A stretch of 64,000 nucleotides of DNA from Thermopetrobacter sp. TC1 (GCF_000746275.1 NZ_KN050830.1:137037-201036), one strand, 5' to 3'; shown: positions 17,952-26,725, numbered from the stretch's first letter. Notes: generated by a model from the letters alone, not told the origin. Numbers and translations: made by a program.

Positions 17952-18134
17952 CGCCCGAATCCTCAAGCAGGACGAATGTAAGGGCAATTGAATCTTCACA
18001 TTTCATGATGGCCCGCATCCGTCCGCGCATATGATGTTTCCGGAAGCTGTCCGGCTTTCCATCAGCTGCCGGTCTGCAAAAGCCCGCATATTCCCTGCTT
18101 GACAGGTTCGGGGCGTGCTGCACACCATGCCGGC

Positions 18135-18767
18135 ATGATTGATCCGGCCCAGAATGACGAAAATGACGCGCCCGAGGCCATCGCCGCGCGGAAAGGCGCC
18201 TTGCGTCAGAATCTGCGTGGAGCGCGGGCGATGATGGCGCATGCGGCCGGCCCGCTGGCGGCGCGGCGCATTGCCGAGCGGGGCCTCGCCCTGTTGCGCC
18301 GGCTAGCCGTGCCTGAGGGCGCGGTGGTGGCCGGGTATCATGCCGTGGGCCAGGAGCTGGATGTCATCCCGCTGTTGCGTGCCCTTGATCAGGCCGGTTT
18401 CATCACCGCCCTGCCGGTGGTGCCGGAGGAAACGGGGCCGCTTCTGTTTCATCGCTGGCGGCCGGGCGAGCCGTTGAAGGAAGGGCGTTTCGCCGTGCCC
18501 GTGCCGGCATTTGCGGCGCCGGTGACGCCGCAGGTGGTCATCGTGCCGCTGCTGGGGTTCGACAGGCGCGGCTTTCGTCTTGGCCAGGGCGGCGGACATT
18601 ATGACCGCACCCTTGCCCATCTGCGCGCAAACGGCGATATCGTCGCCATCGGCGCGGCCTATTCCGGTCAGGAGCTCGACAGGGTGCCGCGCGAGGCCCA
18701 TGATGCGCCGCTGGACTGGATCCTTACCGATCGCGAGACGATCGGCCCCTTCACAGACGGCGCCTGA
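18135..18767 (+). CDS. ygfA: 5-formyltetrahydrofolate cyclo-ligase
   Basis: Converts 5-formyl-THF to 5,10-methenyl-THF with ATP, folate one-carbon pool, cytoplasm. About 210 residues. Conserved segments: RRGFRLGQGGGHYDRTLA (ATP/Mg binding), VVIVPLLGFD and the near-N-terminal RKGALRQNLRGAR. ATG at 18135 is preferred; an in-frame TTG at 18099 is improbable. In many bacteria this gene sits beside the 6S RNA gene; the 183 bases upstream were inspected and no convincing 6S fold was recognised. It may be co-transcribed with the YmdB-like gene downstream. Confidence 0.9.
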   Translation: MIDPAQNDENDAPEAIAARKGALRQNLRGARAMMAHAAGPLAARRIAERGLALLRRLAVPEGAVVAGYHAVGQELDVIPLLRALDQAGFITALPVVPEETGPLLFHRWRPGEPLKEGRFAVPVPAFAAPVTPQVVIVPLLGFDRRGFRLGQGGGHYDRTLAHLRANGDIVAIGAAYSGQELDRVPREAHDAPLDWILTDRETIGPFTDGA

Positions 18768-18890
18768 GGGCCTATCCCTGCCGGGATCGGGGGCGATCCC
18801 TTGCGGTCTCATGGGCAGAAGTATCGCAGCGCGCTGCCCTTTCTGCGGCAGGGCGATCGCCTCCAGCGGCAAGGATATGGTCCTGAAACG

Positions 18891-19709
18891 ATGCGCATAC
18901 TGTTTCTTGGAGACGTGGTCGGACGCGCAGGGCGCCGGGCGGTCATCGATGCGCTGCCAGGCCTGCGCGCACAGCTGAAGGCCGATTTCGTCATCGTCAA
19001 CGGCGAGAATGCCGCCGGCGGCTTTGGCATCACCGAAGCGATCTGTGCGGAATTGTTCGACGCCGGTGCGGATGTGATCACCACGGGCAATCACGCTTTC
19101 GATCAGCGCGAAGTGCTGAGCTATCTCGAACGGGAACCCAGGCTGTTGCGGCCGCTCAATCTGCCGCCTGAAGTGCCGGGGCGCGGTTCCGGCCTGTTCG
19201 AGACGCAGGACGGGCGGCGCGTGCTCGTGCTGGCGCCGATGGGGCAGGTGTCGATGCATCCCTTGCCGGACAATCCCTTCCTCGCCGTGGATCGGGAACT
19301 TGCCGCCTGTCCGCTGGGCGAGGGCGCCGATGCCATTGTCGTGGACATGCATGCGGAGGCCACATCGGAAAAGATGGCCATGGGCCATTTCTGCGATTCG
19401 CGGGTCTCGCTGGTGGTGGGCACCCATACGCATGTGCCGACGGCCGATGAGCACATCCTGCCGGGCGGCACCGCCTATATAACGGACGCCGGCATGTGCG
19501 GCGACTACAACTCGGTGATCGGCATGGAGAAGGACGAGCCGTTGAACCGCTTCGTGCACAGGCTTGCGCGCGGGCGCTTTTCGCCGGCCATGGGGGAGGT
19601 GACGATTTGCGGGATCCTGGTCGAAACCGATGACCGAACCGGACTGGCGCAGAAGATCGGGGCCCTGCGTCAGGGCGGACGGCTCAATCCGGCCTGGCCG
19701 GATTTCTGA
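18891..19709 (+). CDS. YmdB-like metallophosphodiesterase (TIGR00282 family)
   Basis: 272 residues, calcineurin-like metallophosphoesterase. Metal-binding motifs: ILFLGDVVGRAGR, VNGENAAGG, TTGNHAFDQRE, DMHAEATSEK and VVGTHTHVPTAD, all in place. Bacillus YmdB hydrolyses 2',3'-cyclic nucleotides and affects biofilm and mRNA levels; in this lineage the role is unstudied. ATG at 18891 is picked because the metal-binding strand starts at residue 2; the frame upstream is not family sequence. It sits between the cyclo-ligase and yebC on the same strand, a common neighbourhood. Confidence 0.9.
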   Translation: MRILFLGDVVGRAGRRAVIDALPGLRAQLKADFVIVNGENAAGGFGITEAICAELFDAGADVITTGNHAFDQREVLSYLEREPRLLRPLNLPPEVPGRGSGLFETQDGRRVLVLAPMGQVSMHPLPDNPFLAVDRELAACPLGEGADAIVVDMHAEATSEKMAMGHFCDSRVSLVVGTHTHVPTADEHILPGGTAYITDAGMCGDYNSVIGMEKDEPLNRFVHRLARGRFSPAMGEVTICGILVETDDRTGLAQKIGALRQGGRLNPAWPDF

Positions 19710-19756
19710 TCCCTTTCAGGCGGGCCTTGGGAAGAGAATTGTATTGAATGCGATTT

Positions 19757-19785
19757 TTGACTTGATGGAGCAATCGCGCCATATC
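19757..19785 (+). promoter_or_regulatory. Probable sigma-70 promoter of yebC
   Basis: TTGACT (19757-19762), 17-base spacer, CATATC (19780-19785). About 110 bases before the yebC start. Confidence 0.45.
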
Positions 19786-19894
19786 ATACGCAAACCCGAA
19801 CGATGATGGGGCCGAATGCGCGCCGGCCGCGAAGATGCGCGGGCGTGGCGCGATGTCGGCGGATTTCAGGGAACAAGACGGACGGGACAGGATC

Positions 19895-20644
19895 ATGGCA
19901 GGGCATTCGCAGTTCAAGAACATCATGTATCGCAAGAGCCGCCAGGATGCGGCGCGCTCGAAGATGTTCGCCAAGCTTTCACGCGAGATCACGGTGGCGG
20001 CCAAGCTGGGCGGGCCCGATCCGGCCAGCAACCCGCGGCTGCGGCTGGCGATTCAGAACGCCAAGGCCCAGTCCATGCCCAAGGAGAACATCCAGCGGGC
20101 GATCAACCGCTCATCCGGCAATGATGCCGCCAATTACGAGGAAATTCGCTACGAGGGCTATGGGCCGGGAGGTGTGGCCTTCATCGTGGAGGCGCTGACC
20201 GACAACCGCAACCGCACCGCTTCCTCCGTGCGCGCCGCCTTTACCAAGCATGGCGGCAGCCTGGGGGAAACGGGCTCGGTGTCGTTCATGTTCGATCGCG
20301 TCGGCGAGATCCGCTACAAGCCGGAGGTGGCCGATGCCGATGCGGTGATGGAGGCGGCAATCGAGGCGGGCGCGGATGATGTGGTCTCCGATGAAAACGG
20401 CCATCTCATCTATTGCGCCTTCGAGGACATGCACGCCGTTTCCCAGGCGCTGACCGAAAGCCTCGGCGAGCCGGAATCGGTGAAGGCCATCTGGAAGCCG
20501 AAGACGACAACCCCCGTGGACGAGGAGAAGGCGGCCAGCGTGCTCAAGCTCATCCAGACGCTGGAGGATGACGATGACGTGCAGAACGTCTATGCCAATT
20601 TCGAAGTCTCCGATGAGGTGATGAAGAAGCTCACCGCCGCCTGA
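19895..20644 (+). CDS. yebC: YebC/PmpR-family protein
   Basis: 249 residues. The family N-terminus [19 protein letters not shown] fixes the start at 19895; other signatures are [25 protein letters not shown] and GSVSFMF. Members bind DNA as transcription regulators (PmpR), and recent work on YebC proteins also implicates them in relieving ribosome stalling at proline motifs. Notably efp lies in this window too (51.4 kb). Usual neighbours ruvC/ruvA/ruvB are not adjacent here. Confidence 0.95.
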   Translation: MAGHSQFKNIMYRKSRQDAARSKMFAKLSREITVAAKLGGPDPASNPRLRLAIQNAKAQSMPKENIQRAINRSSGNDAANYEEIRYEGYGPGGVAFIVEALTDNRNRTASSVRAAFTKHGGSLGETGSVSFMFDRVGEIRYKPEVADADAVMEAAIEAGADDVVSDENGHLIYCAFEDMHAVSQALTESLGEPESVKAIWKPKTTTPVDEEKAASVLKLIQTLEDDDDVQNVYANFEVSDEVMKKLTAA

Positions 20645-20764
20645 TGGATGCGAAGGCCGTTTTCTGATCCGGCCAATGCGCGCTTATGCCGGAGTGAGCG
20701 AGCATGCATGATGTGAGAAGGGCCAGAAAGGCACGAGAGCGGCATTCAGAATGGGCATTTGCCC

Positions 20765-20826
20765 TTGTCCTCCCCCTGACAGGGGGAGGACGGCGTGAAG
20801 CGCCGGGTGGGGGCGGGCCCTATGAG
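20765..20826. repeat. GGGGGAGG/CCTCCCCC palindromic repeat
   Basis: TCCTCCCCCT-GAC-AGGGGGAGGA plus GCGTGAAGCGCC, the same family as 4583-4712 and 58618-58680. Confidence 0.65.
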
Positions 20827-20894
20827 GTTCACATATCTCTTAATGCCAAACAGATTCAGTAGGTAAAGCAACATACTAATTGGATGTTTTGGAA

Positions 20895-21029
20895 CGCATT
20901 ACATGACACTCCCATCGTCATACCGGCGAAAGCCGGTATCTAAGGCCAGTTACTCATGCGTTTGTGGCACGAGACCCCGGCTTTCGCCGGGGTGACGAGA
21001 AAAATGGCGACGTTGTGTCGTGTAGAGCA
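20895..21029 (+). mobile_element. 135-bp miniature element
   Basis: Exactly 135 bp, ends CGCATTACATGACAC / GTGTCGTGTAGAGCA, with hairpins ATACCGGC-GAAA-GCCGGTAT and ACCCCGGC-TTTC-GCCGGGGT. It is followed without a gap by module C of the composite element in reverse (21030-21110) and a worn outer end near 21139. No intact target duplication. Confidence 0.75.
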
Positions 21030-21192
21030 ACTCATGGAAAGTCTTTTTTCCTCGGTCGGTTTGACGGCAACATCATGCTTCCTGATTTCCTCGGACAGGC
21101 GTGGGCATACGTCGGTATGACGATATAAGCGTCATATAGCATGGGGATGCGCCCCATCCGGCCGGAGAAGGGGCAGAGGCGATGATGTTTGA

Positions 21193-21221
21193 AGCCGTCC
21201 GTTTTGGCGGGCGGCTTTTTT
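21193..21221 (+). terminator. Hairpin with T-run between yebC and rcdA
   Basis: AGCCGTCCG / CGGGCGGCT (one G-T pair), loop TTTTGG, followed by six T on the plus strand. Best oriented for plus-strand transcription from yebC; it may also serve convergent rcdA transcripts. Confidence 0.55.
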
Positions 21222-21251
21222 CCTGGCCGGGCAGGGAAAGGTGAGAGCGGC

Positions 21252-21782
21252 TCAATCCGAGGAATGGCCGCCGAAGGCTTGTACCAGGCGGGCCATGTGA
21301 TCGGCGAGAGGATGGGTGGCGGGCGGTTGGGTGCGGGTGCGGATCATCTCATCGAGCCGGGCGATGCGTTCATGAAGGCGATGGCTGCGACGGATGAGAT
21401 CGCTCAATCCCTCCGGGAGCATGGCGAGGGTCTCTTCATCCGGCTCGGCAAGATCGTCCAGCGAGACCTGGTTCTGTTCTTCCAGCGCCGCCTCCTCGGA
21501 AAGCTCGCCGGCGCTGACCGCCTTCTGCAGAAGAAGCCAGGAGGCCAGCTGCATGAGGCGGGTGGTCAGGCGCATGCTCTCGGTGGCATAGGCAAGAGCG
21601 GCGGCGCGCTCCAGCCGGCGGGCCTCCTGCCGGCCGGGACCGTCCAGATAATCGGCGGTCTCTTCCACAAGGGTCATGCCTTCCTGAAACACGTCGGCGA
21701 ACTGGCTTGAAGCGGTGAACCGGCGCATGAAGTTGACGAGCTTGTCGTTTTCGCCGTCGTGCCTGGTCTCGCGATCGGTCAT
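21252..21782 (-). CDS. rcdA: RcdA (DUF1465), regulator of CtrA degradation
   Basis: 176 residues. The family core is clear: ETADYLDGPGRQEAR, ALAYATESMRLTTRLMQLAS and WLLLQKAVSAGELS, the three-helix bundle of DUF1465. In Caulobacter RcdA is an adaptor recruited by CpdR that delivers CtrA and other substrates to ClpXP at the cell pole. All those partners (ClpP 45.2 kb, ClpX 46.3 kb, CpdR 55.7 kb) are in this window; PopA is not seen. ATG at 21782 is favoured by GGGGGA seven bases before it; ATGs at 21788 and 21797 are possible. The acidic C-terminal half (LDDLAEPDEE) is variable in the family. A CtrA-like box lies about 250 bases upstream. Confidence 0.85.
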   Translation of the reverse strand: MTDRETRHDGENDKLVNFMRRFTASSQFADVFQEGMTLVEETADYLDGPGRQEARRLERAAALAYATESMRLTTRLMQLASWLLLQKAVSAGELSEEAALEEQNQVSLDDLAEPDEETLAMLPEGLSDLIRRSHRLHERIARLDEMIRTRTQPPATHPLADHMARLVQAFGGHSSD

Positions 21783-21907
21783 CTGCATGTCCCCCATGAT
21801 GTGATCCCACGCATGATGCGGGCAAAGGCCGCACTGGTCAATACTGATACACCCCCGTTTCTTGCCAGAACGTGACAGCAAGAACCGGGCCAGAGCGCAA
21901 GGCACAG

Positions 21908-21935
21908 AAAAAAAGCCGCGCACAAGGCGCGGCTT
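21908..21935 (-). terminator. Strong Rho-independent terminator
   Basis: Perfect stem AAGCCGCGC / GCGCGGCTT with a 5-nt loop and a run of seven T on the minus strand. It ends either the candidate small RNA or transcripts coming from rsmB. Confidence 0.85.
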
Positions 21936-22005
21936 GAAGTCTAACAGGGAGGCGTCAAACAGAGTGGACAGGAGCCACTCGGAAGAAATCCAGATGACCG
22001 GATTA
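21908..22005 (-). ncRNA. Candidate trans-acting small RNA with anti-Shine-Dalgarno loop
   Basis: On the minus strand a hairpin GAGTGG-CTCCTGT-CCACTC (21980-21962) presents CUCCU, complementary to ribosome-binding sites, in a 7-nt loop. It is followed by a pyrimidine-rich single strand with GCCTCCC, then a textbook Rho-independent terminator AGCCGCGC/GCGCGGCT plus seven T (21935-21908). There is no ORF. A CtrA-like box at 22032-22047 would place a start near 22000-22010, giving about 95 nt. Architecture is that of RBS-targeting alphaproteobacterial small RNAs. It could instead be just the 3' trailer of rsmB. Confidence 0.5.
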
Positions 22006-22031
22006 CGTTAACCATGTATGACGCATTACCG

Positions 22032-22047
22032 TTACCAAAAGGTTAAC
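22032..22047. promoter_or_regulatory. CtrA-box-like site
   Basis: TTAC-N7-TTAAC, one mismatch from the CtrA consensus TTAA-N7-TTAAC; a second GTTAAC half-site lies at 22008-22013. Located between rsmB and rcdA, upstream of the candidate small RNA. Confidence 0.45.
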
Positions 22048-22144
22048 GAAATTCATTTTTCCTGCCTAAAAGTTGCAAAGGCTTTCATGCCCGGCGAAAC
22101 ACAGGCGAGGGGCAGTCTTTTTGCCTCTTCTATTCCGATCAGAA

Positions 22145-23554
22145 TCAGGAGGCTGCCTTGACAAGACGGGCGGCGAAGAAGCCGTCCATGGTGTGCGCCG
22201 AACCGATGCGATAATGGGGCAGGGTGCGCAATGTGCCTTCTTCGGTGATTGCGTGTTCAATTCCGGGCAATTCGTCAGGGTTGATGGGCTGCAAGGAGAC
22301 GTCGCCCTTGTGCTCGGCAAGAAAGCGCGCGATCTGCTCCTCTCCTTCCTCCGGCTGCAGGGAGCAGACGCAATAGACGAGCATGCCGCCGGGCTTGAGC
22401 ATGGCAAGAGCGGCATTCAGCATGCGGCGCTGAAGCGTGACGAGTTCTTGCTGCTGCTTAAGCGTTTTCAGCCACAGCACTTCCGGGTGACGCCGCGCGG
22501 TCCCGGTGGCGGTGCAGGGCGCGTCGAGAAGAATGGCATCGAAAGGTAGCGGCGGCGTCCAGCGCAAGGCATCGGCGCACACGATCTCGGCGGAGAGATC
22601 AAGGCGGCTGAGGTTTTCGCGCAGGCGTTCAAGCCGTTTTTCCGAGATGTCGAGCGCCGTGACCTTTGCCCCGGCGGCGGCAAGCTGCGCCGTTTTGCCC
22701 CCGGGGGCGGCGCAGAGATCCAGTACGGTGCGGCCCCGCACATCGCCGAACAGGCGGGCGGGCAAGGCCGCGGCAGCATCCTGCACCCACCAGGCTCCTT
22801 CCGCAAAACCGGGCAGTGCGGGCACGGGGCTTTCGGGATGTGGGATGCGCAATGTCCCGGTGGGCAGAACGGTGGCGTTTAAGCGCGCGGCCCACTCTTC
22901 GGCGGATTCGGGATCCTTCAGCGTGAGATCGAGCGGCGGCTCTTCCATCACCGCCTGCATGATGGCGCGGGTGCCCTGACTGCCCCAGGCCCGGGTCCAG
23001 ATGGTGTGCAGCCAGTCGGGCAGGTTCAGGCGGGCTGGATCCTGTTCTGCCAGCAACGAATCCCGTACCCCCGCCAGGCGACGCAAAACGGCGTTGACCA
23101 GCCCGGCAAGATGGCGGGTGGCCGGTCGCGCCCGGGCCAGGGTGACGGCAAGGTCGATAACGGCGTGATCGGGCGTGCGCATGAACAGGATCTGGGCGGC
23201 GGCCGTATGCAAAAGGGCGCGCACCCAGCCGGCCTTGCGCGGCAAAGGGCGCGTGATGAAGCGGGAGAGCGCGGCCCGGATCTGACCATGATGTTTCAGC
23301 GCAGTGCGCACGATGCGCTCGGTGAGGGCCCGGTCCTGTCGTGGCAGGCGGGACAGCGCAGCGTCCGCGCGGGCAAGCGCGACATCGAGCATCTGCCCCT
23401 CTTCCATCACCTGCTCCCACAAACGGGCGGCAAGCCGCCGCGGCGGCAGGCCCGCGCCCGGCTGACGGGCGGATGCGGAAGCCGCGGCCCGTGCATGCAT
23501 CACCGATGCTCTGGCGCGGCGGCGGGGATGGGCGGATTTCGGGCGTGTGGTCAT
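22145..23554 (-). CDS. rsmB: 16S rRNA (cytosine-C5)-methyltransferase, RsmB/Sun family
   Basis: 469 residues. N-terminal NusB-like RNA-binding domain (about 45-180), C-terminal methyltransferase with motif I LDLCAAPGGKTAQLAA, motif IV DAPCTATGTARRHP and motif VI CVCSLQPEEGE; both cysteines required by NOL1/NOP2/Sun enzymes are present. RsmB makes m5C967 in E. coli 16S rRNA. Start ATG at 23554, ten bases after the htpX stop, which indicates an htpX-rsmB operon; an upstream in-frame ATG at 23632 would overlap htpX. The N-terminal 35 residues are basic and low-complexity. Confidence 0.92.
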   Translation of the reverse strand: MTTRPKSAHPRRRARASVMHARAAASASARQPGAGLPPRRLAARLWEQVMEEGQMLDVALARADAALSRLPRQDRALTERIVRTALKHHGQIRAALSRFITRPLPRKAGWVRALLHTAAAQILFMRTPDHAVIDLAVTLARARPATRHLAGLVNAVLRRLAGVRDSLLAEQDPARLNLPDWLHTIWTRAWGSQGTRAIMQAVMEEPPLDLTLKDPESAEEWAARLNATVLPTGTLRIPHPESPVPALPGFAEGAWWVQDAAAALPARLFGDVRGRTVLDLCAAPGGKTAQLAAAGAKVTALDISEKRLERLRENLSRLDLSAEIVCADALRWTPPLPFDAILLDAPCTATGTARRHPEVLWLKTLKQQQELVTLQRRMLNAALAMLKPGGMLVYCVCSLQPEEGEEQIARFLAEHKGDVSLQPINPDELPGIEHAITEEGTLRTLPHYRIGSAHTMDGFFAARLVKAAS

Positions 23555-23564
23555 GAACAGGCGC

Positions 23565-24536
23565 TCATCCCCAGGGGCCGCGGCGACGATTGGTCTGTGA
23601 CCAGGGGCCGGCATGACCACGGCGGGCAGCATGATCTGCGCCTGCGTCCCTGACGGCGGAAGCCCCGGCGTTGCGCGAGGCGGGGTCGCTCATGCCCATC
23701 TCGCGCGCCAGCTCCAGAAGGGCGGCGATCCTGTTTTCGGTGTTGGGATGGGTGGAAAAGAGATTGTCCATGCCCTGACCGGAGAGGGGATTGACGATGA
23801 AGAGATGGGCGGTTTCCGGATGTTCCTCCACGCGCGGATTGGGAATGTGCGCGGCCGCATCAGCGATCTTCTTTAAGGCCGAGATAAGGCCATACGGGTT
23901 GCCGGCGATCATGGCACCCTCGCGGTCGGCGGCATATTCCCGCGTGCGCGAAATGGCCATCTGCACCAGCATGGCCGCCAGCGGCGCCAGAATCATCATC
24001 AGCAGCGTGCCCACGAAGCCGAGCGGATTGTTGCGGTCGCGCCCGCCGAGAAAGAAGGCGAAGTTGGCGAGCATGGAAATGGCGCCGGCGATGGTGGCGG
24101 TGATGGTCATGATCAGGGTGTCGCGATTCTTGATATGCGCCAGCTCATGCGCAATGACACCCGCCAGCTCATCCCGGTTCAGCATGTGCAGAAGCCCGGT
24201 GGTGACGGCAACAGCCGCATGCTGCGGATCCCGCCCGGTGGCGAAGGCATTGGGCTGATCGGTGTGGATGATATAGACCTTCGGCATGGGCAGGCCGGCC
24301 CGCCGCGCAAGGGAGGCAACAAGGGCATACAGCTCCGGCGCCGAGGATTCATCGACCGGCTCCGCCCCGGTCATGGAGAGCACCATCTTGTCCGAGTTCC
24401 ACCAGGAGAAGATGTTCATGCCCAGCGAAAAGAGCAGGGCGATGAGCAGGCCCGTCTGACCGCCGAGGAGATAGCCCATGCCCAGAAACAGGGCGGTCAG
24501 GGCCGCCAGCAGGAATGTCGTCTTCAGATAGTTCAT
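23565..24536 (-). CDS. htpX: HtpX membrane zinc metalloprotease
   Basis: 323 residues. M48 peptidase of the inner membrane that removes misfolded membrane proteins. Two N-terminal membrane helices (about 5-23, 28-46), zinc motif HELAH at 130-134, two further helices (about 145-165, 175-198), third ligand in [16 protein letters not shown] at 24536 with GGAACGGCC upstream; the frame before it is not family sequence. The C-terminus ends RRRGPWG, nearly the same as the rhomboid protease at 25955. It leads the htpX-rsmB operon. Confidence 0.93.
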   Translation of the reverse strand: MNYLKTTFLLAALTALFLGMGYLLGGQTGLLIALLFSLGMNIFSWWNSDKMVLSMTGAEPVDESSAPELYALVASLARRAGLPMPKVYIIHTDQPNAFATGRDPQHAAVAVTTGLLHMLNRDELAGVIAHELAHIKNRDTLIMTITATIAGAISMLANFAFFLGGRDRNNPLGFVGTLLMMILAPLAAMLVQMAISRTREYAADREGAMIAGNPYGLISALKKIADAAAHIPNPRVEEHPETAHLFIVNPLSGQGMDNLFSTHPNTENRIAALLELAREMGMSDPASRNAGASAVRDAGADHAARRGHAGPWSQTNRRRGPWG

Positions 24537-24729
24537 GGCCGTTCCGGCGAGTTTCTCTCCACGATCCGCATGATAAGCCGTGCACTTTCGCCTCTGGCGA
24601 TTATGCACGCGCGAGGCATCCACATGCGCTCACAGTGTATGCCAAATATCGTGCCTTCGCCTTTTCCGGGCAAGGGGCGGAGATATGACGGTTCGGTAAG
24701 ATTGCCTCGCATCTGTCATAAACACCCTG

Positions 24730-24966
24730 CCGGAACGGGATTGTATCCCGTTCCGGAACGTTTCGGCGGGGTTTGAAAATTCCGCCACACACTACACGAC
24801 ACATATACCGTCATACCGTAGATCAGCCGGTATCTCAGGCCACAAGCGCATGAGTTTACGGCACAAGACCCCGGCTTTCGCCGGGGTGACGAGAAAGATG
24901 GCGACGTTGTGTCGTGTAGTGTGATTCCGCCAACTGTTCCGGAAGGATATGCACTATCCTTCCGGC
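24730..24966. repeat. Module D hairpin cluster split by a miniature element
   Basis: Left part 24730-24787 has CCGGAACGGGAT/ATCCCGTTCCGG and GGCGGGGTTT...TTCCGCC. Right part 24924-24966 has CTGTTCCGGAAGGAT and ATCCTTCCGGCG. The 135-bp element sits between them with its target duplication, so D was here first. Remaining bases to 25018 hold nothing recognisable. Confidence 0.75.
24788..24923 (+). mobile_element. Miniature element with exact 9-bp target duplication
   Basis: Perfect 15-bp inverted ends CACACTACACGACAC / GTGTCGTGTAGTGTG, 136 bp, flanked by ATTCCGCCA at 24779-24787 and 24924-24932. No coding capacity. The duplication is direct evidence of transposition. Confidence 0.92.
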
Positions 24967-25018
24967 GTGGGTTTTTCCGGAGCAAGGCGCCGAAGCCTGC
25001 CTGCGGTGCGCGCGCCCC

Positions 25019-25870
25019 TCAGGGTTGATCGCCGCCGTGGAAGGGCCGGCGCGGGGCGCTTCCTGTGCGCTTCTCCGGCAGATATTCCACCGACGGCAGG
25101 GCGCGTGTCGGCTGCGGATAGAGGCTCATGAGCTCGTAGATGGCCTGGGGCATGTCCGTGGTCACGGGCAGGCCGAGCTCCTTGGCCTCATCGGGCAGAA
25201 TGGGATAGTCGTGCGTCCAGCGCCCCTCAGAGAGGGTGCGGGCGATCTCTTTGGCCTTCTTGTCGTCCATCTTGCCCTGAAGCAGATACTCCGCGGTGCG
25301 CTTCACCTGCGCGATGGCCTTCTTGGAAACATCGGCGAGGATGAGGGTCTGGTCCTCGATATCCTTGACCTGCTTCTGTTCCGTCACCTTGAGCACGGAA
25401 GCAGCGGGCGTCTGGCCCAGCTGCGGATCGATGGGGCCGAGCACCGCATGCGGACTCATGCAGATCTCATCGGCAGCGAGCGCAATCAGCGTGCCGCCGC
25501 TCATGGCGTAATGCGGCACGAAGACGGTGGTCTTGGCCGGATGGCTTTTCAGGGCGCGGGCGATCTGTGTGGCCGCCAGAACCAGGCCGCCGGGCGTGTG
25601 CAGAATGATGTCCAGCGGCACATTGTCGTCGGTGAGCTGAATGGCGCGGATCACCTCCTCGGAATCCTCGATGTTGATGAAGCGCATGATGGGAAAGCCC
25701 AGCAGGCTCATGGTCTCCTGACGATGAACGAGGAGGATGACCCGGCTGCCGCGTGCCTTCTCGATCTCGGCGATCTTGCGCTGGCGCATGGCCTCCATCA
25801 GCTTCTTCTGAATCACGGGCTGCAAGGCCGAGAAGATGAAGAACAGCCAGAACAGATCCATGAACGTCAT
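25019..25870 (-). CDS. Membrane-anchored SDH-type serine proteinase (ClpP/crotonase fold)
   Basis: 283 residues, PF01972-like (serine dehydrogenase proteinase family). A single N-terminal membrane helix (about 4-22, LFWLFFIFSALQPVI) anchors a cytoplasmic domain. Nucleophile Ser124 lies in HYAMSGGTLIALAAD; HTPGGLVLAA forms the preceding oxyanion strand, as in ClpP. The following helical part and a basic C-terminal tail are unassigned. Likely a membrane-associated protease; in archaea the family degrades membrane proteins. It is next to the rhomboid gene in the same direction (84 bases apart), suggesting joint function in membrane quality control. Confidence 0.85.
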   Translation of the reverse strand: MTFMDLFWLFFIFSALQPVIQKKLMEAMRQRKIAEIEKARGSRVILLVHRQETMSLLGFPIMRFINIEDSEEVIRAIQLTDDNVPLDIILHTPGGLVLAATQIARALKSHPAKTTVFVPHYAMSGGTLIALAADEICMSPHAVLGPIDPQLGQTPAASVLKVTEQKQVKDIEDQTLILADVSKKAIAQVKRTAEYLLQGKMDDKKAKEIARTLSEGRWTHDYPILPDEAKELGLPVTTDMPQAIYELMSLYPQPTRALPSVEYLPEKRTGSAPRRPFHGGDQP

Positions 25871-25954
25871 GACATATGGCTCCCTGTCGCGAGCGGCGCA
25901 CGGGCGATCAAGAACAAGCCCTTCGCCATCATAGGTGATTCGTCACAGAGGTGA

Positions 25955-26725
25955 TCAGCCCCAGGGGCCTCGCTTGCGGCTGCCGTCCGGACAGCAGCCA
26001 AAGACGCCTTCGTCCGCCTGCAGCGGGCGGTAGCGCCGGCCTTCGCGCCCCCAGATGCCGGCGGCGAACCAGCCGACGATGAACCCGCCGATATGCGCCC
26101 ACCAGGCCACGCCGCCGGCCTGGGGATGGGCGCTTAGGCTCGCCATGCCCTGAATGAGCTGGCTGACGAACCAGATGGTGGCGAAGGCCACGGCGGGCAG
26201 ATCGAAGAAAAGAGGATAGAAGAAGATGGGCACGAGGACCACCACGCTCGAACGCGGAAACAGCCGCATGTAAGCGCCGGTGACGCCGGCGATGGCGCCG
26301 GAGGCGCCGATGGCGGGCAGCGTGGAGGTGGGGTTCATCCAGGCGTGGGCGAAGGAGGCGCCAATGCCACAGAGAAGATAGAAGATCACATAGGGCACAT
26401 GGCCCATGCGGTCTTCCACGGCGGGACCGAAGATGTAGAGCGTCCACATGTTGAAGACGAGGTGAAGCAGGCCGCCGTGCAGAAAGGTGTTGGTGAGGAA
26501 GGGCAGGAGGGTATTGGGCGGCAGGCCGTGGGCCTCGCCCCAGCCGGGCACGAAATAGCGGGCGGGCACCAGCCCCCAGGTATTGAGAAACTGGCGCAGG
26601 GCCGGTTCGCCGCCGGCGGCGAACCAGGACATCTCCCAGATGTAGGCCAGCACGTTGAGCGCGATCAGCGCCCAGGTGGCAAACGCCGGATAACGCGTGG
26701 CCACGGTGGTGGAAATCGGAAACAC
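25955..26725 (-). CDS. Rhomboid-family intramembrane serine protease
   Basis: 256 residues, six or seven membrane helices. Catalytic dyad Ser142 in GASGAIAGVTG and His211 in AHIGGFIVGW; the L1 loop and the helix-2 segment FLTNTFLHGGLLHLVFNMW (His/Asn oxyanion residues) are intact. Cleaves membrane proteins within the bilayer. ATG at 26725 (MFPISTTVATRYP) fits the family. The C-terminus, after a CCPDGSRK stretch, ends RGPWG like HtpX. Downstream neighbour is the SDH-type protease. Confidence 0.92.
   Translation of the reverse strand: MFPISTTVATRYPAFATWALIALNVLAYIWEMSWFAAGGEPALRQFLNTWGLVPARYFVPGWGEAHGLPPNTLLPFLTNTFLHGGLLHLVFNMWTLYIFGPAVEDRMGHVPYVIFYLLCGIGASFAHAWMNPTSTLPAIGASGAIAGVTGAYMRLFPRSSVVVLVPIFFYPLFFDLPAVAFATIWFVSQLIQGMASLSAHPQAGGVAWWAHIGGFIVGWFAAGIWGREGRRYRPLQADEGVFGCCPDGSRKRGPWG

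Noticed and set aside
18099..18127. TTGACA promoter for the cyclo-ligase gene
   Set aside because: No acceptable -10 element lies 16-18 bases downstream.
17952..18134. 6S RNA gene upstream of the cyclo-ligase gene
   Set aside because: The position is classical, but I could not find the long closing stem and central bubble in these 183 bases. A 6S covariance model would decide.
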